Counted from the first letter of the stretch, positions 37,535-47,019 are shown. The stretch is DNA of 64,000 nucleotides from DATFNV01 sp963827935 (GCA_963827935.1 CAWHCN010000008.1:124001-188000), one strand, 5' to 3'. Notes: a model not told the origin generated them from the sequence alone. Numbers and translations are program-made.

Positions 37535-37671
37535 AACCGCGGACGCAAAAGGGGCCGGGCCAGGGCAAACGCATCTAAACGCCTGTGCATTATTGGCTGT
37601 TCAGTAGTCTGGGACAAGGGACTCGCGAATGATTCTCCTCGAAGTCGCCCGTCTCACGGAGGAGAATCGGC

Positions 37672-38138
37672 ATGTCGCAGTCCCGCGCCGGTACCTTGCT
37701 TTCCCCCTTCGCCACCTTGACGGACCCGCGGGTGAACCGCACCAAACGTCACGACCTGCTGGACATCCTTTTCATCGCCCTGTGTGCCGTCGTCAGCGGC
37801 GCCAACGATTGCGTCGCCATGGCCAAGTTCGGCACCAGCAAGCGGGCCTGGTTGGAGAAATACCTGGACTTGCCCAATGGCACGCCGTCGCACGATACGT
37901 TCACGCGGGTGTTTGCCGCCCTGGATGGCAAGGCCTTTGTTGCCTGTTTCCTGGAGTGGGTGGCGGCCCTGCAGGAGAGCACCGACGGCCAGTTGGTGGC
38001 CATTGACGGCAAGACGGCGCACGCCACTCTGGACAAGGCCAAGGGCCAGAACCCACTGCACGTCGTCAGCGCCTGGGCAACGGCGAATCACTTGCTGCTG
38101 GGCCAAGAGGTTGTGGCCACCAAGTCCAATGAGATTAC
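37672..38138 (+). pseudogene. ISAs1 transposase, truncated duplicate
   Basis: Identical to the first 155 codons of the gene at 38249 except for one change (CAC versus CGC: KTAHATL versus KTARATL). It ends where the second IS end begins, reading 15 extra codons into it before a stop at 38184. Confidence 0.9.
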
Positions 38139-38248
38139 AGGGCAAACGCATCTAAACGCCTGTGCATTATTGGCTGTTCAGTAGTCTGGGACAAGGGACT
38201 CGCGAATGATTCTCCTCGAAGTCGCCCGTCTCACGGAGGAGAATCGGC

Positions 38249-39385
38249 ATGTCGCAGTCCCGCGCCGGTACCTTGCTTTCCCCCTTCGCCACCTTGACGG
38301 ACCCGCGGGTGAACCGCACCAAACGTCACGACCTGCTGGACATCCTTTTCATCGCCCTGTGTGCCGTCGTCAGCGGCGCCAACGATTGCGTCGCCATGGC
38401 CAAGTTCGGCACCAGCAAGCGGGCCTGGTTGGAGAAATACCTGGACTTGCCCAATGGCACGCCGTCGCACGATACGTTCACGCGGGTGTTTGCCGCCCTG
38501 GATGGCAAGGCCTTTGTTGCCTGTTTCCTGGAGTGGGTGGCGGCCCTGCAGGAGAGCACCGACGGCCAGTTGGTGGCCATTGACGGCAAGACGGCGCGCG
38601 CCACTCTGGACAAGGCCAAGGGCCAGAACCCACTGCACGTCGTCAGCGCCTGGGCAACGGCGAATCACTTGCTGCTGGGCCAAGAGGTTGTGGCCACCAA
38701 GTCCAATGAGATTACCGCTATTCCCAAGCTGTTGGAGGTGTTGGAATTGACCGGGGCCATCGTGACCATCGACGCCATGGGGTGCCAGAAGGAGATCGCG
38801 GCCAAGATTCGCGACAAAGGGGCGGATTACGTGCTGGCGGTGAAAGGAAATCAGGACCATTTGGAAGAGGACATCGTCGCAGCGTTCGAGGCCGTGGACG
38901 ACGGTCAGGGATCGGCCACGGTGCGGACGCACACGGCGTACGACAAGGGCCACGGTCGCCAGGAGACGCGCCGCACGCAAACCATGGCGGTGCCGGAGAC
39001 GCTGCGCAACCTAGAGGCGTGGCGCGACCTGAAGAGCATCGCTCGCTGTACCCGGACCTACCAGGAAGGGGGCGTGGAGAAGTCGGAGGTGCGCTACTTC
39101 ATCAGCAGTCTGTCGCCTCAGGCGAAGAAGTTGGCCGTGGCGATTCGTGGCCATTGGGGAATTGAAAACGGGCTCCACTGGGTGCTGGACATGTATTTCG
39201 CAGAGGATCGCAACCGAGCGCGTACCGGCAATGCCGCGGCCAACCTCGCCTTGCTGCGTCGCTGGGTAGTCTCCCTGTTGCGGCGCGACGAATCAAGCAC
39301 GGGCGGCATCGAGAAGAAACGCTTGCAAGCGGGATGGAACGACGAGATCCGCGAGGCGATTCTTGGCCTTCTTATGGGGAATTAG
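38249..39385 (+). CDS. ISAs1-family transposase
   Basis: 378 residues, intact. ATG 38249 follows CGGAGGAGAATC. N-terminal DDE_Tnp_1-associated domain LTDPRVNRTKRHDLLDILFI and MAKFGTSKRAWLEKYLDLPN. Catalytic region: GQLVAIDGKTARATLDKAKG (first Asp), TGAIVTIDAMGCQKEIAAKI (second Asp), and AIRGHWGIENGLHWVLDMYF with the Glu of HWGIEN. Family length is normal, so this copy may be active. Confidence 0.93.
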   Translation: MSQSRAGTLLSPFATLTDPRVNRTKRHDLLDILFIALCAVVSGANDCVAMAKFGTSKRAWLEKYLDLPNGTPSHDTFTRVFAALDGKAFVACFLEWVAALQESTDGQLVAIDGKTARATLDKAKGQNPLHVVSAWATANHLLLGQEVVATKSNEITAIPKLLEVLELTGAIVTIDAMGCQKEIAAKIRDKGADYVLAVKGNQDHLEEDIVAAFEAVDDGQGSATVRTHTAYDKGHGRQETRRTQTMAVPETLRNLEAWRDLKSIARCTRTYQEGGVEKSEVRYFISSLSPQAKKLAVAIRGHWGIENGLHWVLDMYFAEDRNRARTGNAAANLALLRRWVVSLLRRDESSTGGIEKKRLQAGWNDEIREAILGLLMGN

Positions 39386-39473
39386 ATGCGTTTGCCCTGG
39401 GGGCCGGGCGTCGATTCGAATCGACTCCCAACGCCTTTCGAGCCGCCACCGGCAACTTCGAGGCAACCGTGCG

Positions 39474-39975
39474 CTACTTCTTCAGATACCCCCGGTGAAT
39501 CACCGCCGCCGGGTTCGCCCGGTCGCGGGCCTCCAGGTACAGGTTCTTGTCGTCCTCCTGGCAAATCTGCTTGATGCGCTTGCTGATGTCCTTCTCGGTC
39601 CGCTTCCCCTTCACCGCCTCGGCCAGGAAGGTCTTGACGGCGTCGGCGGTCGGCACGTCGAACTTCTTGTCCTTCTGTTTCTCGGACAGGGCCTCGGTGG
39701 CGCTGCCGTTGAGGAGTTTCGGCCAGAGCTTCAGGAACAGGGCATTCGAGCCGTACACGTCGGCCGCCTCCACTTGACCGTTGATGGCCACCGCGTAGCC
39801 GATCACGTCCTTCTTCCCTTCCACCGCCTTGGCCAGCTCCTTCACGTAGCGGTCCACCTCTTCCAGCAGCTTCTTGTCTTCCAGGGTCAGTTGCAGGCTG
39901 GTGGGCGAGGCCTTGTTCTCGACGCCCTTGCCGACGTTCTTGGTGAGTTTCTGCTGAGCCTCGCGGACTTTTTTC
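39474..39975 (-). pseudogene. DUF6569 (ARPP-1-like) protein, C-terminal part
   Basis: Reads VREAQQKLTKNVGKGVENKA, LTLEDKKLLEEVDRYVKELA and GYAVAINGQVEAADVYGSNA to the stop at 39474. Joining it to the N-terminal part at 41290-41839 across the ISL3 element, and removing one 8-bp target copy, gives an unbroken ...SQDLVWKKVREAQQKL.... The family is a secreted domain of unknown role in planctomycetes and allies. Confidence 0.85.
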
Positions 39976-41289
39976 GGTTCATCCGGCAATCGCGTGTAGT
40001 GGTCCTTGAAAAGGTGGACAGGGCTTCCTTTCATGGAGTTACGCCAACAAGCTCCCTGAAGAGGAAGACGCATGTCCACCAGCCTACTGTATCACGCCTT
40101 CGGCATCGTCGGCTACCACTATGTCAGCCAGCAATTCCAGGAGGGGCAGGTGACGTTCCGCATCGCCAACCCCGGGAACGCCTCCGCTGTCCGCAATGCG
40201 ACTGCGACGATGTCTGGGTTCACGGCCATGAGGAACGCACCTTCCGCATGGTGCCCATCGGCAGCAAACCGACCTTCGTGACCCTCGATGTCGCCCGCGT
40301 CTGGTGCCCCGTCTGTGACCGCGTCCGCCAGGTCAAGATCGGCTTCGCCGACCCCAAGAAGCACTACACCCGGTCCTTCGAGCGCTATGCCCTGGAGCTG
40401 TCCCGGCACATGACCATCAAGGACGTGGCCGATCACCTGCAGGTCGGTTGGGACACCATCAAAGACATCCAGGCCAAGAACCTCCAACGCCGCTTCGGCA
40501 AGCCCAAGCTGCACAAGCTCCAGCAAATCGCCATCGATGAAATCGCCATCGGCAAGGGGCATCACTACCTGACGGTGGTGCTCAACCTGCTCAGTGGCGC
40601 GGTGGTGTTTGTCGGCGACGGCAAGGGCGTTGACGCCCTGAAACCCTTCTGGAAACGGTTGCGTCGGGCCCGGGCCAAGGTCCAGGCCGTGGCCACCGAC
40701 ATGTCGGCCGCCTACATCCGGGCCGTACGCGACAACCTGCCTGCGGCGGTGCATGTCTTCGATCACTTCCACGTGATCAAGCTGTTCAACGAGAAGCTCA
40801 GCGCCTTGCGGCGGCAGCTGTATCACCAGGCCAGCAGTGAGCAGGAACGCAGGCTCCTCAAGGGTACGCGCTGGCTGCTGCTGAAGAATCCGGAGAACCT
40901 CGATGAGGACCGCAACGAACAGCAGCGGCTGGAGGATGCCTTACGCTTGAACAAGCCGTTGGCCATCGCCTACTACCTCAAGGAAGACCTGCGGCAGATC
41001 TGGTCGCAGCCGGACAAGCGGACGGCGCGGCGGGTGCTGCGCGACTGGCTGGCGCGGGCTCGTGCTTCGGGCGTTCGCATCCTGATCCAGTTTGCCGACA
41101 CCCTGGAGGAACACCAGGAGGGAGTCTTGAACTACTACGATTATCCGATCTCGACCGGCCCCTTGGAGGGCACCAACAACAAGATCCAACTGATGAAGCG
41201 CCAAGCCTATGGCTTCCGCGATCAGGCAGTTCTTCAAGCTGAAAATCCTCGGCATCCACGAAACAAAACACGCATTAGTCGGATGAACC
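39976..41289 (+). mobile_element. ISL3-family insertion sequence
   Basis: Inverted ends GGTTCATCCGGCAATCGCGT (39976 on) and the complement of GGTTCATCCGACTAATGCGT (ending 41289), flanked by a perfect 8-bp direct repeat CTTTTTTC (39968-39975 and 41290-41297). It is inserted in a DUF6569 gene. Confidence 0.92.
40072..41286 (+). CDS. ISL3-family transposase, two frameshifts
   Basis: ATG 40072 after GAGGAAGACG. An indel near 40170 separates the start (GYHYVSQQFQEGQVTFRIA) from the zinc-binding region RCPQCDCDDVWVHGHEERTF and VWCPVCDRVRQVKIGFADP. The DDE core follows: IAIDEIAIGKGHHYLTVVLN, VQAVATDMSAAYIRAVRDNL, VFDHFHVIKLFNEKLSALRR, and ISTGPLEGTNNKIQLMKRQA with the Glu. A second indel near 41230 hides the normal end FFKLKILGIHETKHALVG to TGA 41284-41286. 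Confidence 0.88.
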
Positions 41290-41839
41290 CTTTTTTCCAG
41301 ACCAGGTCCTGGCTGCGCATGGCGGACTGGGCGGCGACCTTGAGGTCCTTGCTGTTGGCGACGTTGCCGGAGGCGCTCGAGAATACGGTGGCCGCCTCGC
41401 CGCCGCGCTGCGACCAGCGGCCGGCTTCCACGCAGAACAACACCACCGGAATCTTGCCCGACTTGGGCGGCAGGATCAGGTCGTAGACGATGAGCCGATC
41501 CTGCCGACCGCCCTTCACGATGTCGCCCGGCTGGATGTAAATCTCGATGTCGGCCGACACATTTTCAACGCTCAGCTCGTTGACCTGCGCGGTTTCGTGG
41601 ACGACCGCCTTCTTCTGCTCCAGGGCCTCCTGCAAGGTGAGGAGCGGCTTGCCCGTCAGGGTGTCCTTGCCGTGGAGGAGAAAGATGGTCAGGTTGTCGT
41701 GGGTGAACGGGCCGGAGAAGGTGTAGGCGGGGGCGGGTTCGTCCTTGGGTTTGGCGTCCCCCTTGTCGCCTTCCGCGACGGCCAGGGTGGACAGGGCGAG
41801 CCAGCACAGGCCCGCGGACAGCAGCATGCGACGTGTCAT
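41290..41839 (-). pseudogene. DUF6569 (ARPP-1-like) protein, N-terminal part
   Basis: ATG 41839 follows GGAGGATGC. Signal peptide MTRRMLLSAGLCWLALSTLA. The body has YTFSGPFTHDNLTIFLLHGK, TLQEALEQKKAVVHETAQVN, EIYIQPGDIVKGGRQDRLIV and FCVEAGRWSQRGGEAATVFS, all typical of the ARPP-1/DUF6569 domain. Cut by the ISL3 element after SQDLVWKK. Confidence 0.85.
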
Positions 41840-41977
41840 TGTGCATCCTCCTTCGCGAGGGGTCAGAAGGGCCACTATGCCATGCTACGCAGGAACGGGA
41901 GGGAGAATCGTAACAGCATTGTAAAGGGGGCGGTCAGGGCCCTTTTCCAATATAGGGTCCTGACACCTTTTTCTATC

Positions 41978-42769
41978 TCAAAACCACTCCTTCTTCTCCA
42001 CGATATACAGCTGATAGAAGTCCTCATCCGACCGTGTCAGGTAGGTGATTCCCTCGATGATGCTGATGACGTGCATGACTATGGCGCCGATGCCGCAGGT
42101 AAGGAACGAGATCAGCAGCATGATGACGCCGGCAGTGGTGAAGCCGAGGATGAACTTGTGGACGCCCAGACCGCCGATGAGGATGGCACAAAGCCCGGCC
42201 GCCAGTTTCTTGCTGGCCGCGTCGGCCAGGGCCGGGTCGCGCGCCACCGGCTGCCGGGCGTCGCATTTGGGGCAGTAGGTGACCTTGCGGGCAATGGCGG
42301 CGCCGCAGGCCGTGCAATAGCGCTGGCCGGGCCGCTTGCGGGGACGGTCCTCGTCGTCCTCATCGACATCCAGCTGGGCCCGGCGCGGAGGATCGCGGTC
42401 CTCGTCCTTGCCGGCAGGCTCGCGGGGTGGCTCGTCCGGGGGTGGAACGGCGGCACGCGGCGGCGTTTTCAGCGCGCGGGCGGCGAACTCGGTGTTGCAG
42501 CGCGGGCAGGCCACGCGCCGGCCGGCATCCGCCTCCGGCACTTGCAGCGCCTTGCCGCACTGCGGGCAGTCCTCGATGGCCACCATGCCCCGGTCCGGCT
42601 CGGCCTGGGCCGACAGCCGCGGCCGGGCCGATTCCGACACCCCGTCCGCCCGGGCAGCCCCCGGCACCTGCAGGCGCTGCCCGCAGGTCGGACAGCTCAT
42701 GCTCAGGCCGGCGTCGCCATCGCCTACTTCCACCACTCGGCCGCAGCCGGCACAGGTGAAACGAATCAC
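41978..42769 (-). CDS. TM2-domain membrane protein with N-terminal zinc ribbons
   Basis: 263 residues. Three Cys-pair ribbons: FTCAGCGRVVEVGDGDAG...CPTCGQ, IEDCPQCGKALQVP...CPRCNTEF and YCTACGAAIARKVTYCPKCD. An acidic linker (about 110-145) precedes a TM2 domain: LCAILIGGLGVHKFILGFTT and IMLLISFLTCGIGAIVMHVI, with the GxHKFYLG-like signature. Function unknown; TM2 proteins are widespread. Confidence 0.85.
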   Translation of the reverse strand: MIRFTCAGCGRVVEVGDGDAGLSMSCPTCGQRLQVPGAARADGVSESARPRLSAQAEPDRGMVAIEDCPQCGKALQVPEADAGRRVACPRCNTEFAARALKTPPRAAVPPPDEPPREPAGKDEDRDPPRRAQLDVDEDDEDRPRKRPGQRYCTACGAAIARKVTYCPKCDARQPVARDPALADAASKKLAAGLCAILIGGLGVHKFILGFTTAGVIMLLISFLTCGIGAIVMHVISIIEGITYLTRSDEDFYQLYIVEKKEWF

Positions 42770-42862
42770 GGCATCACCTCATCGCAGGGAATCACCAATC
42801 ACTCGGGAGGCGTGGTCTCCCGCCTCCTTATTCGCCGCCCGATCCGGCTCCTTGCGCCATAG

Positions 42863-43018
42863 TCTCCCCTCGCCCCGGTACTCCGGGGAGAGGGGTTGGG
42901 GGTGAGGGGTTCTGGCCCTGGGATATTCAGCCCCTCACCCCCAACCCCTCTCCCCGGAGTACCGGGGGGTGGGGAGTAAAGGCACCCCTCTCCCCGGAGT
43001 ACCGGGGGGTGGGGAACA
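42863..43018. repeat. Array of GC-rich palindromic units
   Basis: CTCGCCCCGGTACTCCGGGG and its complement CCCCGGAGTACCGGGG occur three times, together with CCCCTCACCCCCAACCCCTC and its complement, forming nested hairpins. Same repeat type as 11647-11755. Positioned between two same-strand genes. Confidence 0.7.
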
Positions 43019-43019
43019 A

Positions 43020-43317
43020 TCACGCCTTCTTTCCCAGCATCCGGTCCAGCGCGTCGGACGCTTGATAGATCAGGGCCTCCGGGTAGTGCGGGAACGGATG
43101 GAAGTACTCGAAGGTCAGGGTGCCGCGGTAGCCGACCTTGTCCAGCGCTTCCATCACCGCCGGCCAGTTGGTCGTGCCATCCAGGAGCGGGCGGAACGAC
43201 TCCAGCGAGTGGTCGGTCCCCTTCTTGGTCCACTCCTTGAAGTGGATGTTCTTGATGCGGCTGCCCAGCAGCGGCACCCAGTGCTCGGGGAACTGGTACT
43301 CCATGATGTTGACGATT
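43020..43317 (-). pseudogene. Sugar phosphate isomerase/epimerase, C-terminal part
   Basis: Begins mid-gene at NIMEYQFPEHWVPLLGSRIK and continues NIHFKEWTKKGTDHSLESFR, YRGTLTFEYFHPFPHYP to the stop at 43020. It completes the N-terminal part at 57005-57723: ...VHFDTGNIME joins YQFPEHW... exactly at the 8-bp TCCATGAT core. The gene is split by the 13.7-kb element. Confidence 0.9.
43310..43317. other. Left attachment site core (TCCATGAT)
   Basis: The octamer TCCATGAT is the only sequence shared by the two gene halves at the junctions (43310-43317 and 57005-57012). A short core fits large serine integrases. Confidence 0.75.
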
Positions 43318-43415
43318 ATGCACGTTATCGGTGTCGGCCCTGCCAGCTCGGCGCAGGCGTTTCTCCCTCGTCTCACCCCTTCGCCAGGCCCGATTCGCCG
43401 TTGGGCAGGCGCTCG

Positions 43416-43910
43416 TCACCGTACACCGCCGCCCGGTTCGGAAAAATCGGTATAGGCCGGCACCTTGTCCATTCCCATGTGTGCCGCCACGGCCATGCGA
43501 TGATCGCCGTCCGTCAACCACCAGTCTCGATCTTCACCGCTTGCAATCACAGGCGCCATGGGCAGATTAGCCTCGATGGACCTGATACGCTCCGCGTCGG
43601 TACTTCTTTGCGCGATGTAAAAATCGTACTTGTCCTGGTAAGCCTTTTTCATTTTGTCAGTCAGCGTCATCATCCGAGGAACAGCCGTCGGATGGGCACG
43701 CTTGAATACCTGTATCTCTCGATTCGTCTTCTCACTGTCAAACATTCCGCTCGGTTCTTCGTGCTTCGGTGCCACGGCGTTGGCCTGGGGCCGGGCGGAA
43801 GCGGCCTGCTCTACGGCTGCTGATCCTTTGGGTGGCGACTTCCCTCCCCCTCCCTTCCCCGTGAATTGCCCGCCCTGACTACCAATTTTAGCGGCTTCGA
43901 ACGTCGCCAT
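43416..43910 (-). CDS. ParB/sulfiredoxin-like domain protein
   Basis: 164 residues from ATG 43910. N-terminal part Gly/Lys/Pro-rich (GGQFTGKGGGGKSPPKGSAA). C-terminal part: FKRAHPTAVPRMMTLTDKMK, then WLTDGDHRMAVAAHMGMDKV, close to the DGxHR...A...G...VP motif of ParB-like nuclease domains. In phages such genes often lie next to methyltransferases and terminases. Overlaps the truncated methyltransferase frame. Confidence 0.55.
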   Translation of the reverse strand: MATFEAAKIGSQGGQFTGKGGGGKSPPKGSAAVEQAASARPQANAVAPKHEEPSGMFDSEKTNREIQVFKRAHPTAVPRMMTLTDKMKKAYQDKYDFYIAQRSTDAERIRSIEANLPMAPVIASGEDRDWWLTDGDHRMAVAAHMGMDKVPAYTDFSEPGGGVR

Positions 43911-44482
43911 AGGTCCGAACCTCCTGCCTGACCATTGTAAGGCAAGTCGCGTGCATGGCGAGTGCAGTACCCCGGGGAAGCCGGGTCCAGGTCGATTCTC
44001 CCCAGCACGGCCCGCGCGGCGTCTAGGTACTCGGGTGGCGTGTACCATTCGTTATTGCCGCTGTTGTGCGAGACGTGAGCGGTTTTGCCCTGCTCGTCGC
44101 AACTCGGCACATCTTGTTCCCCACCGCCGAACATACCCGATTGTGCTTCTGGCGTCGGCGACTCAATGGGCGATCCGTTCGGCAAAGGCATTGCCACCGG
44201 CCCGGTGTGACCGTCTACCTCACGGTAGGCGTGCCAAAAGGAAGGGCGAGTTTGCGTTACCGCAAACTTTCTGGCGCAAGCCATAAACCGCGACACCCGC
44301 GATTCCTCTGTCTCGCACTCCTGAGCGATTCGGCGCCCTGTCCAACCGCGATCAGCCAGTTCAAGGTAAGCGTCGGCCTCGTCCCAACTGTTCTTTTCCG
44401 CAGCAAGGCGGCACTTCTTCGCCCTCGCAACGATAGCCGCCTCTTCTGCGGGCCGCACTTCCACGGACTCTACTCTCGGCAT
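43811..44482 (-). pseudogene. Phage N6-adenine methyltransferase (Dam-like), truncated
   Basis: Up to about 43990 the frame reads as a regulatory N-terminus (IAQECETEESRVSRFMACAR) followed by HVSHNSGNNEWYTPPEYLDA and VLGRIDLDPASP, the start of the phage DNA_N6-Dam domain. After DPASP the sequence stops matching; the catalytic NPPY region is absent. A deletion has joined it to the 5' part of the ParB-like gene. Confidence 0.65.
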
Positions 44483-44516
44483 CGGGCCAGAGGACGGCCG
44501 GGGGGCGGTGCCTCTC

Positions 44517-45902
44517 CTAAAACCGGGGGAATCGGAAGCCGTCCTGGTCGTCCGGGTCGTCGTGGGGCAGGTAGGGGCTGATGATCCGGTCGTCCGGGTC
44601 AGGCGACCAGACGCCGGCCGCCGCGCCCGCGGCTACGATGGTACGGGGCAAGGGGTGCGTCTCGGGCAGGAAGGGATACACCCCATCGACCAGCTTGGCG
44701 AATGCGGCGGAAGTCGCGTCCACCTGGTCGTCGTGCCGGCCGAATGGGAACAGTTCCAACTCGTCCAGGTAGTCCCGATTCCAGGGGCCGCGGACCAGCT
44801 TGACCGCGCCGCCCTCGGCCTGGGCAGCGAAGGGGAGGGCCCGATCCGCCTTGCTGCCCGTGGAGCGCTCGCCTCCGAAGACGTAGCCGGCGAGCTGGCG
44901 CAGGAACGTGCTGATAACAAACTTGCCGGCCGAGCCGGGCTCCTGTTCCATGTGGATATGCACGCCGTCCCCGTCGCTCTCGGCAGTCTGACGGACAAGG
45001 GCCTGCACCTGCTGGGGAGTGCCTCGAAGCCGCTTCACGTCCAAGACGTAGAACGCGCCTTCCTCCGTGCGGCCCATGAGCACGCCGGCGGTGTAATCCG
45101 GGTCGTTGCCCTTCTTCTCATCCTTCACGGTGCCTGCCAGGTCCCACGCGCGAACCATAGAAACCATCGGCGGCACCTGGGCCACTTCCACGATGGGGAA
45201 CCATGCCCGCTGAAAGAGGACACCGCCAGCGTCAACGAACTTGCCCTCAAGCTCCTGTTCGGCCAGTAACGAGGTGTATTGCCGGCGGACGGCGTTCTCG
45301 AACCGCGCGGGCAGGAACGGGTTATCAGCCGTCCGGGCGTAGAAAATGGCGGTATCCGGCCGGCCCGTGGCGAAGGTCTCGAATGTCCAGTGGCCCCTGC
45401 CCTTCGGCGTGAATGCGGCCGACAACCATCCTTGCTCACCTGCCTCTCGCAAGCGGCCGATGCTGACGTTGAAAACTTCCTGAATCATCAAGCTCGCTTC
45501 ATCGAGCCAGACACCGGATAGGTTCGGTCCGCGAAGGCGGTCGGGTTCGTCGGCAGAGCGGAAGAGGACTTCGGCCCCTGTCTTGAGTCGGACGGACGGC
45601 GGGGCGCCTTTCTTGGCCTCCGCCACAATTCCCAACTCTTCGGCCAGTTGGACAAACGAGCGGAACGTGCTGTCGGCCAGCATGGAATAAGTCGGAGCCA
45701 CAACCATGTACAAACGGCCCGCCTTGGCCCGGCGGAGTGTGTCATAGGCGCCGGCCCAACTTTTCCCGCTGCCGATACCACCACAAAAGGCACGGAACAG
45801 GGCCGGGGAATCAAGAAACGCCTTCTGGGCAGGGTGTAGCTTGATCGTCCGGGGCGGTTCCGTTGCTGGTGCTTTCATGGGGGGCCTCGGGTGTGTGCTC
45901 AA
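44517..45902 (-). CDS. terL: Phage terminase large subunit
   Basis: 461 residues. ATPase domain: Walker A FCGGIGSGKSW at 39-49, Walker B SGVWLDEAS with Asp134/Glu135, and the coupling region FTPKGRG. Nuclease domain (RNase H-like): VRAWDLAGT with Asp254, KLVRG linker, and RHDDQVDATSAA with Asp391/392/395. Terminases package DNA into procapsids. The gene overlaps the small subunit by 92 bases. Intact, so packaging function may be retained. Confidence 0.93.
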   Translation of the reverse strand: MSTHPRPPMKAPATEPPRTIKLHPAQKAFLDSPALFRAFCGGIGSGKSWAGAYDTLRRAKAGRLYMVVAPTYSMLADSTFRSFVQLAEELGIVAEAKKGAPPSVRLKTGAEVLFRSADEPDRLRGPNLSGVWLDEASLMIQEVFNVSIGRLREAGEQGWLSAAFTPKGRGHWTFETFATGRPDTAIFYARTADNPFLPARFENAVRRQYTSLLAEQELEGKFVDAGGVLFQRAWFPIVEVAQVPPMVSMVRAWDLAGTVKDEKKGNDPDYTAGVLMGRTEEGAFYVLDVKRLRGTPQQVQALVRQTAESDGDGVHIHMEQEPGSAGKFVISTFLRQLAGYVFGGERSTGSKADRALPFAAQAEGGAVKLVRGPWNRDYLDELELFPFGRHDDQVDATSAAFAKLVDGVYPFLPETHPLPRTIVAAGAAAGVWSPDPDDRIISPYLPHDDPDDQDGFRFPRF

Positions 45903-46398
45903 TCAGTAGGGGCTGGGCCTCGATCCGCGGGGCCTCGATAACCGTCTCCGTGATGTTCAGATTCACAACCGCGGCGCCAACGGACACAGCGGGTTTCGGA
46001 TACAGACTGAGTAACTCCGCTTCATCCCGGACGGCGGCCAGTGCCGTGCGATAGTCTCCCGCTGCCATCGCCTTTGTGTAGATGTGTTTCCGTTGGGCCA
46101 AGTGGCGGAACAGGAGTTTATCTCTGTTGTCCTCGCACGCCTTCCGCCAAAGTGTGTTGGCCTTCTCGATGTAACGCCATATTGTCCGCGTGCTGAGTGG
46201 TGTTGCCCCCCCGGGAATCTGCCAGGGGGGCTCGCCCTTCGCTTCCTGCTCGCGGACATAACTTTCAACGTCCCAAAATTGGGCGCCGTCGAGCCGGATG
46301 CTGAGTATCTCCTCAACCCGCTGTTGCACCACTACCTTACTCGGGCTGAGTGCCATCGCCCGGGTTGGGGGCGGGGTCTGCGTTAGTTCCTGGCTCAT
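45811..46398 (-). CDS. Terminase small subunit-like protein
   Basis: 195 residues. An N-terminal helix-turn-helix-like region (QRVEEILSIRLDGAQFWDVE, TPLSTRTIWRYIEKANTLWR) and a helical centre (RHLAQRKHIYTKAMAAGDYR). The position directly before and overlapping terL supports the call; the sequence itself is divergent. It also overlaps the gene upstream by 62 bases. Confidence 0.65.
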   Translation of the reverse strand: MSQELTQTPPPTRAMALSPSKVVVQQRVEEILSIRLDGAQFWDVESYVREQEAKGEPPWQIPGGATPLSTRTIWRYIEKANTLWRKACEDNRDKLLFRHLAQRKHIYTKAMAAGDYRTALAAVRDEAELLSLYPKPAVSVGAAVVNLNITETVIEAPRIEAQPLLIEHTPEAPHESTSNGTAPDDQATPCPEGVS

Positions 46399-47008
46399 GC
46401 TTGCTCACCAGTTCTGTAATCCACCGCCGATGCCAGGCGGCGAGCCCGGCATCGTTAATCAAGGCAAATTGCTCCTTGGCCGATCCGTTTCCGCACAGGT
46501 TGGCGCTCCCCTCGATGGCGAATCGCTCCCCAGAGGCGAACTCCGTCACCACAACCTTCGCGTGGCAATGACAACATGCGGCGCGTTGCTTCCGATCCCG
46601 GAACTCCTCCAAGGTGTGTTCCCATAAATCGCCCTGATGCGACCGGAAGAAAATCGACGCCAGGAGCGTCAGCTCCCCCACGAGCCCGTTGTCCATCCAC
46701 GCCAGCATACTGCGGACATTGCGGACGTTGTACCCAAGTGTGGCAATGGCGAGCCGGTCGCATCGGCCGAACCGCTCCAGGAGGGCGGTGATAACGTCGG
46801 CCAAGTCCATCCGCGCGGTACATAGCGCGTGTAGACTTTCGCCGGGGCCGGGCATGTACTCCAGGATGCTTTTCGCCTCCGCTATGCCGGCGGCGCGGCG
46901 GGTGGCCAGTTTGACGCGGGCCGGGGTCGGCAGTCCGTCGGCGTCGTCTTCGGTGTCGTCCTGGTGACTGTCCCCGAAGTGAACACGGCGGACGGAGAAG
47001 CGGGCCAT
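46337..47008 (-). CDS. PLD-like domain protein
   Basis: 223 residues. The C-terminal half has CHCHAKVVVTEFASGERFAI then EGSANLCGNGSAKEQFALIN: an HxK followed by GSANL, the half-site of phospholipase-D-like nucleases. The N-terminal half is helical (ITALLERFGRCDRLAIATLG). One HxK site means it would need to dimerise, as Nuc-type nucleases do. Its role beside the terminase genes is unknown. Confidence 0.6.
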   Translation of the reverse strand: MARFSVRRVHFGDSHQDDTEDDADGLPTPARVKLATRRAAGIAEAKSILEYMPGPGESLHALCTARMDLADVITALLERFGRCDRLAIATLGYNVRNVRSMLAWMDNGLVGELTLLASIFFRSHQGDLWEHTLEEFRDRKQRAACCHCHAKVVVTEFASGERFAIEGSANLCGNGSAKEQFALINDAGLAAWHRRWITELVSKHEPGTNADPAPNPGDGTQPE

Positions 47009-47019
47009 CGGTCAATCCT

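Larger units (their letters stand above)
37561..39399 (+). mobile_element. ISAs1-family element with duplicated 577-bp left end
   Basis: Outer ends CAGGGCAAACGCATCTAA (37561 onward) and its complement (ending 39399), flanked by a perfect 10-bp direct repeat GGGGCCGGGC (37551-37560 and 39400-39409). A third copy of the left end begins at 38138. So the structure is a full 1262-bp element (38138-39399) preceded by a truncated copy of its first 577 bases (37561-38137/8), all inside one target duplication. Confidence 0.9.
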
